This document shows, one piece after another, positions 15,891 through 23,104 of a stretch of DNA of 64,000 nucleotides. Source of the stretch: Arthrobacter sp. NicSoilC5 (GTDB lineage Bacteria; Actinomycetota; Actinomycetes; Actinomycetales; Micrococcaceae); NCBI RefSeq assembly GCF_019977395.1, contig NZ_AP024660.1, forward strand, positions 3,348,001 through 3,412,000. Direction: 5' to 3'. A model generated the notes under the pieces. It did no database searches, had not been told where the DNA came from, and saw only the letters and a list, made by a program, of their open reading frames with translations. The stretch's first letter is position 1, and every line of letters starts with the position of its first letter. The position numbers and the translations under genes are program-made.

Positions 15891-16657
15891 GCGCGTTGTT
15901 TGATCTCACGGGGCGCGTAGCCCTGGTAACCGGTTCAAGCAGGGGCATCGGTTCTGCCCTTGCCAAGGCGCTGGCCGACGCCGGCGCAACAGTAGTGTTG
16001 AACGGCGTCAACCCGGAGCGGCTCAAGGACGCCGAGGCGGCCATGGCGGCAGACTTCCCGCCCGGCCGGATCCACAGCGTGGCCTTCGACGTCACCGACG
16101 ACGCCGCCGCCGCCCGCAGCATTCGCTGGATCGAAGACAACGTAGGCCCGCTGGAAATCCTGGTGAACAATGCCGGCATCCAGCACCGCGTCCCCATGCT
16201 GGATCTCGATGTGGCGGACTGGGAACGCGTCCTCTCCACGGACCTCACCAGCGCCTTCCTGGTGGGCCGCGAGGCCGCCCGGCACATGATCACCCGGGGC
16301 CGGGGCAAGATCATCAACATCTGTTCTGTCCAGACCGACCTGGCCCGGCCCACCATCGCCCCGTACATCGCGGCCAAGGGTGGACTGCGGAACCTCACCC
16401 GCGCCATGACCGCCGAATGGGCGGCCTCCGGGCTGCAGATCAACGCCGTGGCACCTGGCTACATCCACACCGAAATGACCCAGAACCTGGTGGACGACGA
16501 GGAGTTCAACTCGTGGATCCTCGGCCGGACACCGGCCCACCGCTGGGGCACCGTGGAGGACCTGGCCGGTCCGGTGGTTTGGCTGGCCTCGGACGGCTCC
16601 AACTTTGTGAACGGACAGACCATCTTCATTGATGGCGGAATGACGGTGGTGGTCTGA
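15887..16657 (+). CDS. idnO: Gluconate 5-dehydrogenase-like SDR
   Basis: 256 residues. SDR landmarks are TGSSRGIG (about 15-22), NNAGIQHR, the Ser in CSVQ, YIAAKGG with the catalytic Tyr and Lys, and the C-terminal FVNGQTIFIDGGMTVVV. NNAGIQ-R-PM is typical of the IdnO/gluconate 5-dehydrogenase branch, which interconverts 5-keto-D-gluconate and D-gluconate. It ends exactly at the first base of the next gene (TGATGG), indicating coupling to the idonate dehydrogenase. The neighbouring idonate dehydrogenase and gluconokinase support this role. Confidence 0.85.
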   Translation: MSALFDLTGRVALVTGSSRGIGSALAKALADAGATVVLNGVNPERLKDAEAAMAADFPPGRIHSVAFDVTDDAAAARSIRWIEDNVGPLEILVNNAGIQHRVPMLDLDVADWERVLSTDLTSAFLVGREAARHMITRGRGKIINICSVQTDLARPTIAPYIAAKGGLRNLTRAMTAEWAASGLQINAVAPGYIHTEMTQNLVDDEEFNSWILGRTPAHRWGTVEDLAGPVVWLASDGSNFVNGQTIFIDGGMTVVV

Positions 16658-17733
16658 TGGCAACGCCCCTTGATGTCGCATTGCCCGCCACCGGCCCGGC
16701 GCTGGTGGCGCACGCCGCCGGCGACCTGCGGATCGACGAGGTCCCGCTGCCCCGGCCCGCAGCCGACGAAGCAGTGGTCGAGGTCCTCTACGGCGGCATC
16801 TGCGGTTCCGACCTGCACTACTGGCTGCACGGCGCGGCCGGGGAGTCCATTCTCAAGGCGCCGCTGGTCCTGGGCCACGAGATCTCCGGCACGGTGGTGC
16901 GCCAAGCGGCGGATGGCTCCGGGCCGCAGGCCGGGACCGCCGTCGCCGTCCACCCCGCAACGCCCGGTCCAGGCGCCGCGCGCTATCCGGCGGACCGGCC
17001 CAACCTGTCACCTGGCTGCACCTACCTTGGCAGCGCCGCCCGCTACCCGCACAAGGATGGCGCCTTCAGCCGCTACGTCACGCTGCCCGTCCGGATGCTC
17101 CGCCCGCTGCCGGACAGCATCGACCTGCGCACAGCGGCACTGATCGAACCCGCGTCCGTCGCCTGGCATGCCGTGTCCAGGGCCGGGGATGTCCGTGGGA
17201 AGACCGCGCTGGTCATCGGCTCCGGCCCCATCGGTGCCCTCGCCGTCGCCGTCCTCAAACGCGCCGGCGCAGCGCATATCACCGCCGTCGACCTTCATCC
17301 CAAGCCGCTGGAAATCGCCACGGCCGTGGGCGCGGACCACGTCATCAACGCGGCGGACACCGAAGCCATCGCCGCCGTGGAGGCCGACGTCGTGATCGAA
17401 TCCTCCGGCAACCACCACGGGCTGGCCTCGGCCATCCGCGGCGCGGTGCGTGGCGGCACCGTGGTGATGGTGGGGCTGCTGCCCACCGGCATGCAGCCGG
17501 TGCCCATCTCGCTGGCCATCACCCGCGAACTGCAACTGCTCGGCTCGTTCCGCTTCAACGACGAGATCGATGGCGTGATCGCGGCCCTCGCCGACGGGTC
17601 CCTGCACATCGAGCCCGTCGTCACGCACGAATTCCCGCTGGCCGACGCCCTCCACGCCTTCGAGGTAGCCAAGGACTCCACCAGCTCCGGCAAGGTGCTC
17701 CTCTCCTTCGGCGACGCGGGGCAGGCCCGATGA
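16657..17733 (+). CDS. idnD: L-idonate 5-dehydrogenase-like zinc alcohol dehydrogenase
   Basis: 358 residues, medium-chain dehydrogenase. The catalytic zinc ligands appear as C49 in GGICGSDLHYW and H73-E74 in LGHEISG. The cofactor domain has VIGSGPIGALAV. The C-terminal LGSFRFNDEI and YLGSAARYPHKDGAFSRY match the idonate dehydrogenase pattern. Oddly, the structural-zinc lobe that normally has four cysteines is replaced by a Pro/Ala/Gly-rich stretch with a single Cys, so this member has probably lost the structural zinc. It converts L-idonate to 5-keto-D-gluconate in the standard pathway. Translational coupling on both sides puts it within the idonate/gluconate module. Confidence 0.84.
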   Translation: MATPLDVALPATGPALVAHAAGDLRIDEVPLPRPAADEAVVEVLYGGICGSDLHYWLHGAAGESILKAPLVLGHEISGTVVRQAADGSGPQAGTAVAVHPATPGPGAARYPADRPNLSPGCTYLGSAARYPHKDGAFSRYVTLPVRMLRPLPDSIDLRTAALIEPASVAWHAVSRAGDVRGKTALVIGSGPIGALAVAVLKRAGAAHITAVDLHPKPLEIATAVGADHVINAADTEAIAAVEADVVIESSGNHHGLASAIRGAVRGGTVVMVGLLPTGMQPVPISLAITRELQLLGSFRFNDEIDGVIAALADGSLHIEPVVTHEFPLADALHAFEVAKDSTSSGKVLLSFGDAGQAR

Positions 17734-18344
17734 GCGGGCACCTGCCACCGCTGGTGGTCATGGGAGTCTCGGGCTGCGGGAAGTCCACCGTCGGCGCCCT
17801 CCTGGGCCGCCGGCTGGGCAAGCCGTTCCTCGACGGCGACGACTTCCACCCCGCCGCCAACAAGGAAAAGATGGGCGCCGGGATTCCGCTGACCGACAGC
17901 GACCGCGAACCATGGCTCGCCGTCCTGGGCGGCCTGCTGGCGGGGCGGGACGGCTTGCCTGGAGCGGCGCCCGGGTTGTCTGAAGGAACGGCCGACGGCG
18001 GGCCAACAGTGCCGCCGATCGTCGCCTGCTCCGCGCTCAAGCGCCGGTACCGCGACCTGCTGCGCAGTTACGCGCCGGACCTGGTGTTCGTCCACCTCGC
18101 CGGCAGCGCGGAAACCATCGGCGCGCGGATGGATGCCCGGGCCCACGAATTCATGCCGCGCACGCTGCTGGAGTCCCAGTTCGCCGCGCTGGAGGAGTTG
18201 GCAGCGGACGAGGCCCACGTTCTCGGCGACATTACCCAGCCCCTCGATGTCCTTGTGGAAGCGGTGGCCCGGCACCTCGAGGCAGGCGCTCCCTGGGCCC
18301 CGGCTGCCCCCGGGTCTGTCCCGGAGGCTGTCCACTCGGCCTGA
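17730..18344 (+). CDS. Gluconokinase
   Basis: 204 residues, overlapping the dehydrogenase by ATGA. The N-terminal P-loop VMGVSGCGKST (residues 10-20) and FLDGDDFHPAANKEKMGAGIPLTDSDREPWL are diagnostic of the GntK/IdnK family. CSALKRRYRDLLR and the C-terminal MPRTLLESQFAALEEL also fit. It phosphorylates D-gluconate to 6-phosphogluconate with ATP, feeding the pentose-phosphate or Entner-Doudoroff route. A Gly/Pro-rich insertion of about 20 residues before CSALKRRYR is not usual. It closes the operon; no gluconate permease is attached. Confidence 0.93.
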   Translation: MSGHLPPLVVMGVSGCGKSTVGALLGRRLGKPFLDGDDFHPAANKEKMGAGIPLTDSDREPWLAVLGGLLAGRDGLPGAAPGLSEGTADGGPTVPPIVACSALKRRYRDLLRSYAPDLVFVHLAGSAETIGARMDARAHEFMPRTLLESQFAALEELAADEAHVLGDITQPLDVLVEAVARHLEAGAPWAPAAPGSVPEAVHSA

Positions 18345-18357
18345 GGACTTCTCCTGG

Positions 18358-18395
18358 CTCAGGTGGTAGGTAGACTGGTCTACCTACCACCTGAG
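18358..18395. promoter_or_regulatory. Perfect 18-bp-arm palindrome, likely TetR operator
   Basis: Arms CTCAGGTGGTAGGTAGAC (18358-18375) and its exact reverse complement (18378-18395) flank a two-base centre. The core GTAGACTGGTCTAC is of the kind bound by TetR-family dimers. It ends 13 bases before the TetR start and overlaps where its promoter or leader must be, so autorepression is likely. Confidence 0.8.
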
Positions 18396-18408
18396 CGAGG
18401 AGTGAACC

Positions 18409-19020
18409 ATGGCTGCTGCCGGCCTCTCATCACCTGTCAGCCCGACCCCTGCGCGCCGCCCCGCCCGGGAACTGCTGCTGGAAGCTGCGGCGCGGCTTTT
18501 CTATGCCAACGGCGTCGCGGCCACCGGGATCGACACCATCACGGCCGAAGCCGGAGTGGCCAAAAAGAGCCTCTACAACAACTTCAGCTCCAAGGCGGAT
18601 CTGGTGGCCGCATACCTTGAGGCGAGGCACGGGGAATGGCTCGGCCTGTACCGCAAGCGGCTGGCAACGGCGCCGACACCGCGCAGCCAGGTCCTGGCCG
18701 TCTTCGATGCCTACCTGGACCACGCCAACTTCGCCTACCAGTACGGCTTCCGGGGATGTGGCCTGCTCAACGCCGCGGCTGAACTGCCGGCCGGCCATCC
18801 CGGCCGGGACGCTGTGCGCCGCCACAAGGAGGAAGTCCAGGAACTCCTGGCCCGGCACGTATCGCCGTTGCTGCAGGGCCGGGAAGAACAGGTCTCCGCC
18901 GTCGCCGCGCATCTGGCGTTCCTCCTCGAAGGCGCCATGGCCCGCGCCGGGCTGGAAGGCAATGACGGTCCGCTGAAGGACGCCAGGCGCATGGCCGGTC
19001 AGTTGCTGGACGCCCTGTGA
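18409..19020 (+). CDS. TetR/AcrR-family transcriptional regulator
   Basis: 203 residues with GAGGAG upstream. The N-terminal TetR HTH spans about residues 20-66 (LLLEAAARLFYANG, then TITAEAGVAKKSLYNNFSSKADL). The C-terminal ligand domain includes FRGCGLLNAAAE, common in the YxaF/AcrR-like group. A perfect operator-like palindrome lies immediately upstream. The stop overlaps the GTG start of the EamA exporter gene (GTGA), so regulator and exporter are co-transcribed and co-regulated. It probably derepresses the exporter in response to a small toxic or metabolic ligand (inference). Confidence 0.9.
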   Translation: MAAAGLSSPVSPTPARRPARELLLEAAARLFYANGVAATGIDTITAEAGVAKKSLYNNFSSKADLVAAYLEARHGEWLGLYRKRLATAPTPRSQVLAVFDAYLDHANFAYQYGFRGCGLLNAAAELPAGHPGRDAVRRHKEEVQELLARHVSPLLQGREEQVSAVAAHLAFLLEGAMARAGLEGNDGPLKDARRMAGQLLDAL

Positions 19021-20093
19021 ACATCGAGCGCCACCACCCGAAGGCCCAACGCTGGGGAGCGATGTCCGTCGTGGCTGCCTCCGTCCTCTGGGGCACCACA
19101 GGGACCGCAGCCACCTTCGCCCCGGGCGTGAGCCCGCTGGCCATTGGCGCCGTGGCAATGGGACTGGGCGGCCTGCTGCAGGCACTCTTCGCAGCGCGGC
19201 ACATCGGCCGCCAGGCGGGCAGCCTGCTCGCACGGTGGCGCCTGGTCTTGCTCGGTGCCGCGGCCGTTGCCACCTACCCCCTGGCCTTCTACAGCTCCAT
19301 GCATCTCTCCGGCGTAGCCGTGGGAACCGTCGTCTCCATCGGCTCGGCCCCCGTGGCGGCAGCCCTCATCGAACGCTTCGCGGACAGGAAACCGCTGAGC
19401 AGGCGATGGATTCTTGGGGCCCTGCTGGGAGTCGGCGGCGCCGCCATGCTCTCCTTTGCAGGGCATGCCGCCGCAGGGTCACCACCGGTCCCGGCTGCGC
19501 CGGCTGCTACGGGGGAGGCCACGGCTTGGAGTCCGACGGCGGGAATCCTCCTTGGGCTGCTGGCCGGCGCCACCTATGCCCTGTATTCCTGGGCTGCGCA
19601 CCGCCTGGCGGGCACCGGGGTCACGGCCAGGGCCGCCATGGGCAGCATCTTCGGGCTGGGCGGACTCCTCCTGATGCCTGTCCTCGCGGTGACGGGCGGC
19701 CCGCTGCTGGAGTCCTGGGGCAACGCGGGCGTGGGGGCCTACATGGCTGTGGTGCCGATGTTCGCCGGGTATGTCCTATTCGGCTGGGGCCTGGCCCGCG
19801 TGGGGGCAAGCACCGCCACCAGCATCTCCCTGCTGGAAACCGTGGTGGCTGCTGTCCTGGCCGTTCTGGTGGTGGGCGAAAGGCTCCCGGCACTCGGCTG
19901 GCTTGGCGCCGCCGTCGTCCTGGCCAGCCTGTTCATCCTGACCCCACGCACCCGTCCGGCATCATCACCTGCAGCGGCACAGCCGGGGGCGAAAGAACAG
20001 CCTGCCGCAGGATCAGCCGGTGTGCTGCCGCCCCGCGCTCCGGGCCAGCACCGTGGGACCCAGGAGCAGGCAGGCGCCCAGGCCCAGCAGTAA
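19017..20093 (+). CDS. EamA/DMT-family exporter
   Basis: 358 residues starting at a GTG that overlaps the TetR stop. About ten transmembrane segments form two EamA repeats, the first around residues 12-145 and the second around 180-305. Motifs include SVLWGTTGTAATF near the N-terminus and VAAVLAVLVVGERL in the second repeat. The C-terminal tail of about 50 residues is hydrophilic, Gln/Ala/Pro-rich and not part of the fold. It overlaps the convergent DUF3040 gene by 81 bases. DMT exporters move amino acids, nucleosides or drugs out; the TetR partner suggests an inducible exporter. Confidence 0.88.
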   Translation: MNIERHHPKAQRWGAMSVVAASVLWGTTGTAATFAPGVSPLAIGAVAMGLGGLLQALFAARHIGRQAGSLLARWRLVLLGAAAVATYPLAFYSSMHLSGVAVGTVVSIGSAPVAAALIERFADRKPLSRRWILGALLGVGGAAMLSFAGHAAAGSPPVPAAPAATGEATAWSPTAGILLGLLAGATYALYSWAAHRLAGTGVTARAAMGSIFGLGGLLLMPVLAVTGGPLLESWGNAGVGAYMAVVPMFAGYVLFGWGLARVGASTATSISLLETVVAAVLAVLVVGERLPALGWLGAAVVLASLFILTPRTRPASSPAAAQPGAKEQPAAGSAGVLPPRAPGQHRGTQEQAGAQAQQ

Positions 20094-20309
20094 AATCCCC
20101 AGCACCACCGCACCCGGTGCAGGGACTCCGGCCCCTGCCAGGATGAGCACCACGCCGATCAGGGCCGCCAGCATCCCCGGGAACAGGCCTGCGGGGAAAC
20201 GCCGCGCCGGATAGCCGGACAACAGTTCCATGGCCAGGTGGGGATCGTCCGCGATCAGCCCCAGTTCGAGCTCCTTGAGCAGGCGTCGCTCCTCATCGGA
20301 CATTGGCAT
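20013..20309 (-). CDS. DUF3040 membrane protein
   Basis: 98 residues. The N-terminus MSDEERRLLKELELGLIADDP is the DUF3040 signature, followed by a short hydrophilic linker and two transmembrane helices (about residues 43-59 and 66-86). I start at 20309, with AGGGG six bases upstream; an internal ATG at 20303 is possible. Its 3' end overlaps the EamA gene's hydrophilic tail by 81 bases on the opposite strand. Small actinobacterial family with no established role that I can name. Confidence 0.85.
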   Translation of the reverse strand: MPMSDEERRLLKELELGLIADDPHLAMELLSGYPARRFPAGLFPGMLAALIGVVLILAGAGVPAPGAVVLGILLLGLGACLLLGPTVLARSAGRQHTG

Positions 20310-20403
20310 GGCGGGCCCCTGTTTTCCCTGGGAGGCGGTAACGGTATCGACCGTAGGAGCCTTCTACCGGTTAGTCAATAGGTCCAGTGGCGCTGCACGG
20401 CCG

Positions 20404-20937
20404 TCACTCCAGGACGTCATAGCGCAGCTCATTTTCCGTTACCCGTACGCCTTTGGTGGGAACATGCGGAACTGCCTTGGCCGGCGGCATCAGGTGTTCA
20501 ACGGGCAGGCCCGCCAGCAGGACGCAGTGGTCCGCGATGAGGCGGCGGTGGCAGCGCCACCACAGGGTTTCGCTGCACATGATGGCGGTGGTTGTTGCCT
20601 GGGAGCCTGCCACCAGTTCTGCGGCTGCCGCCAGGAAGTCTTCACTGCGCATATAGCCTGCGTAGGCGCGGAACGACTCGTTGCGGAGGGCCGTATCCGG
20701 AGAATCCGGGAGCAGCTTGCGGAACCCGCCCAGCCGCTTCTCCCAGCGGTAGCCGATACCCGCCTCCGGAAGCCACAGGGCCAAACGGTCCTTGCCGAAA
20801 TGCGGGTACTTGCGGCTGCCCGGCCCGATCCGGACATCCACCAGGGACGTCACCCCGGCGCTGCGGAGCAACCCGGCGAAGTCCTCCTGGGAAGCGGTGC
20901 CGTGACCTACGGTGAACAGGTCCTTCATCGAAGCCAT
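20404..20937 (-). CDS. DUF488 family protein
   Basis: 177 residues. The N-terminal LFTVGHGTASQEDFAGLLRSAGVTSLVDVRIGPGSRKYPHF is the DUF488 signature, with the conserved DVR and later MCSETLWWRCHRRLIA carrying a conserved Cys and the CHR motif. The family is widespread and uncharacterised; the Cys-rich central motif hints at a redox, metal or nucleic acid-related role. It has a weak ribosome site, and a second ATG at 20928 is possible. It lies 36 bases upstream of an aldo/keto reductase stop on the same strand, so the two may be co-transcribed. Confidence 0.87.
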   Translation of the reverse strand: MASMKDLFTVGHGTASQEDFAGLLRSAGVTSLVDVRIGPGSRKYPHFGKDRLALWLPEAGIGYRWEKRLGGFRKLLPDSPDTALRNESFRAYAGYMRSEDFLAAAAELVAGSQATTTAIMCSETLWWRCHRRLIADHCVLLAGLPVEHLMPPAKAVPHVPTKGVRVTENELRYDVLE

Positions 20938-20973
20938 GATAGGCGCGGGGGCGGGGTGGCCCGCAGAAGCCGG

Positions 20974-22020
20974 CTACCGTCGTCGTAATTCGGCGAACTC
21001 GATGGACGGCACAATGGCGCCTGCATCCCGTTCCACGAAGTTGGTGCCCGGGGGCACCAGGTCGTCAATGGCGTCCAGCACTGCCTCGCCCAGCTGGACG
21101 TCGGCCGCGCGGAGGTACACCTGAAGGTGTTCTTCGCTGCGGGGGCCGATGATCACGCTGCTGATGGCGGGGTGGGTCAGGGCGAATCCCACGGCCAGGT
21201 CCACCAGGGACAGCTCCAGCTTGTCCGCCAGGCGGGCCAATGAGTCTGCGGCGAGCAGCTTCCGCTCACTGGACGGTCCGGACAGGTCGTACCGGCCGGG
21301 AAGCGTATGGACGCGGGTGGGCGGCTTGCCCGATTCCAGCACGAAGCTGCCGGAAAGCCAGCCGCCCGCCAGGGGGCCGTAGGCAAGGACACCCAGGCCG
21401 TACTGCTGGGCAATCGGCAGCACGTCGCGTTCATTGCCGCGGACCAGCATGGAATACGGAACCTGGTTTCCCAGCGGCGGGATCAGGTGGTTGGTGGTGG
21501 CCAGCCACTGTGCCTCCACCAGCTGCGCCGGCGTGAACACGGAGGTGCCGTAGTACAGGATCTTGCCCTGGCGGATGAGGTCGTTCAGGGTGGTGATAGT
21601 TTCCAGGACGTCGGTGTTGTAGTCCGGCCGGTGCGCCTGGTAGAGGTCGATCCGGTCCGTCTGCAGCCGGCGCAGGCTGCCCTCCACCGCCTGCGTGATC
21701 CAGCGCCGGGAGTTCCCGGAATGCGCGGGGTTGGGGCTCATCTGGCCGTGGAACTTGGTGGCCAGGAAGACGTCGTCCCGGCGTCCCCGGAGTGCGCGGC
21801 CCACCACCTGCTCCGATTCGCCCTGCGAGTAGACGTCGGCGGTATCAACCGCTGTGATGCCGGCGTCCAGTGCCGCGTGGATGATGCGGATGCTCTCGTC
21901 AGCGCCGGTGGGTGCACCCTGGCCGTTGCCGGTCCCCTCGCCGAAGTTCATGGTCCCCAGGGTGAGGGGACTGATGGGGGTTCCCGACCGTCCGAACACC
22001 CGCAGTTCGCTCAGGCTCAT
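20974..22020 (-). CDS. Aldo/keto reductase (YajO/Tas-like)
   Basis: 348 residues from the ATG at 22020, which has GGAGGAG upstream. The family pattern is clear: LTLGTMNFGEGTGNG, then DTADVYSQGESE with the catalytic Asp and Tyr, FLATKFHG with the Lys, DLYQAHRPDYNTD with the His, YYGTSVFTPAQL, and the NADPH-binding IIGPRSEEHL near the C-terminus. It reduces aldehydes or ketones with NADPH. The physiological substrate is not deducible. It is the first gene of a possible transcript with the DUF488 gene, and is divergent from the GAF-ANTAR gene. Confidence 0.88.
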   Translation of the reverse strand: MSLSELRVFGRSGTPISPLTLGTMNFGEGTGNGQGAPTGADESIRIIHAALDAGITAVDTADVYSQGESEQVVGRALRGRRDDVFLATKFHGQMSPNPAHSGNSRRWITQAVEGSLRRLQTDRIDLYQAHRPDYNTDVLETITTLNDLIRQGKILYYGTSVFTPAQLVEAQWLATTNHLIPPLGNQVPYSMLVRGNERDVLPIAQQYGLGVLAYGPLAGGWLSGSFVLESGKPPTRVHTLPGRYDLSGPSSERKLLAADSLARLADKLELSLVDLAVGFALTHPAISSVIIGPRSEEHLQVYLRAADVQLGEAVLDAIDDLVPPGTNFVERDAGAIVPSIEFAELRRR

Positions 22021-22198
22021 CTCCGGTCTCCTCCATTCAGTTGCCGTGCCCTGGATTGTCACGACGCTACACAGATCAGGCAGGCGGCCGCAGATTTCCG
22101 TTGCAGTCCTTCTCTTTTCGTCGCATGGAGTAACCGGCGCAGCGGGGATGACGTTTTGTGGCGCGCAAAGAGGAGCGAATTACGCCTATATTGAGGGC

Positions 22199-22933
22199 AT
22201 GGGCATCCTCAGCAGCGATGAACAGTTCGTCCAGTTGCACGACCTCATCATCGGCAGCAGCAACGTCGCTGACTTCCTGTCCGAGCTTTCCGTTGTGGCC
22301 GCGTCAACGCTCAGCGATGCGGCGGGTGTCTTCATCGAATGCGGGGTCACGCTCCGCCGCCGCAAGCGCAGCGCGACCATTGCCGGCAGCAGCGAACGGG
22401 CCGCCGTGCTGGACAAGCTGGAACAGGTCCTCGGGGAGGGGCCGTGCATCGCATCCCTGGACGCAATGCAGCCCATGGTCCTCTCCGACGTCCACACCGA
22501 TACCCGCTGGCCCGACTACCAGAAGGTGCTGGCAGAAAACGGCTGCCGCAGCGTGCTGGGCGTGCCCTTGGCACTGGACCGGAACCAGGCAGCCGCGCTG
22601 AACTTCTTCGCCGCGGAGCCTGATGTCTTTGCCCCCAACGTCATCCGCACGGCGGAGGGATTTGCGGACCTTGCCGGCCGGGCGCTGAGGCTGGCCCTGC
22701 GGATCGCGGACGCACAGAACCTGGCGGATGACCTGAAGGCCGCCATGGCGAACCGCACCACGATCGACCTTGCCTGCGGGGTGATCATGGCGCAGAACCG
22801 GTGTACCCAGGATGAAGCCATGGCCTTGCTCACGAAAGCGTCCAGCCACCGGAACCAGAAGCTGCGGGACCTGGCCGCTGAAGTCCTTGGCCGGGTCAGC
22901 GACGGGCCGGTGACCACGCACTTCGATCCGTAG
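22199..22933 (+). CDS. GAF-ANTAR domain RNA-binding antiterminator
   Basis: 244 residues from the ATG at 22199, which has GAGGG upstream. The N-terminal 160 residues form a GAF-like sensor domain (EGPCIASLDAMQPMVLSDVHTDTRWPDY, LGVPL). The C-terminal ANTAR domain (about 180-235) has the KAAMANRTTIDLACGVIMAQNRCTQDEAMALL pattern that binds paired stem-loops in nascent RNA to prevent termination. Such GAF-ANTAR proteins are common in Actinobacteria and respond to small ligands or redox signals. No obvious stem-loop pair target was found next to it. Confidence 0.88.
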   Translation: MGILSSDEQFVQLHDLIIGSSNVADFLSELSVVAASTLSDAAGVFIECGVTLRRRKRSATIAGSSERAAVLDKLEQVLGEGPCIASLDAMQPMVLSDVHTDTRWPDYQKVLAENGCRSVLGVPLALDRNQAAALNFFAAEPDVFAPNVIRTAEGFADLAGRALRLALRIADAQNLADDLKAAMANRTTIDLACGVIMAQNRCTQDEAMALLTKASSHRNQKLRDLAAEVLGRVSDGPVTTHFDP

Positions 22934-23104
22934 CCGGCCGGATCCACCCTCCAACTTTTCCCCGCCCGGCTGCATGTCGCCTGGGTTTCGCCTCTGCGCC
23001 GCCCTGCAATAATCTGAACCAACGGTTGTGCACGGGGGTGTGAGCGCCCGGCACGACAGGCAGCACTGCAAGTTCCGGGACCATCACAGACGAGGCGGAC
23101 ACCC

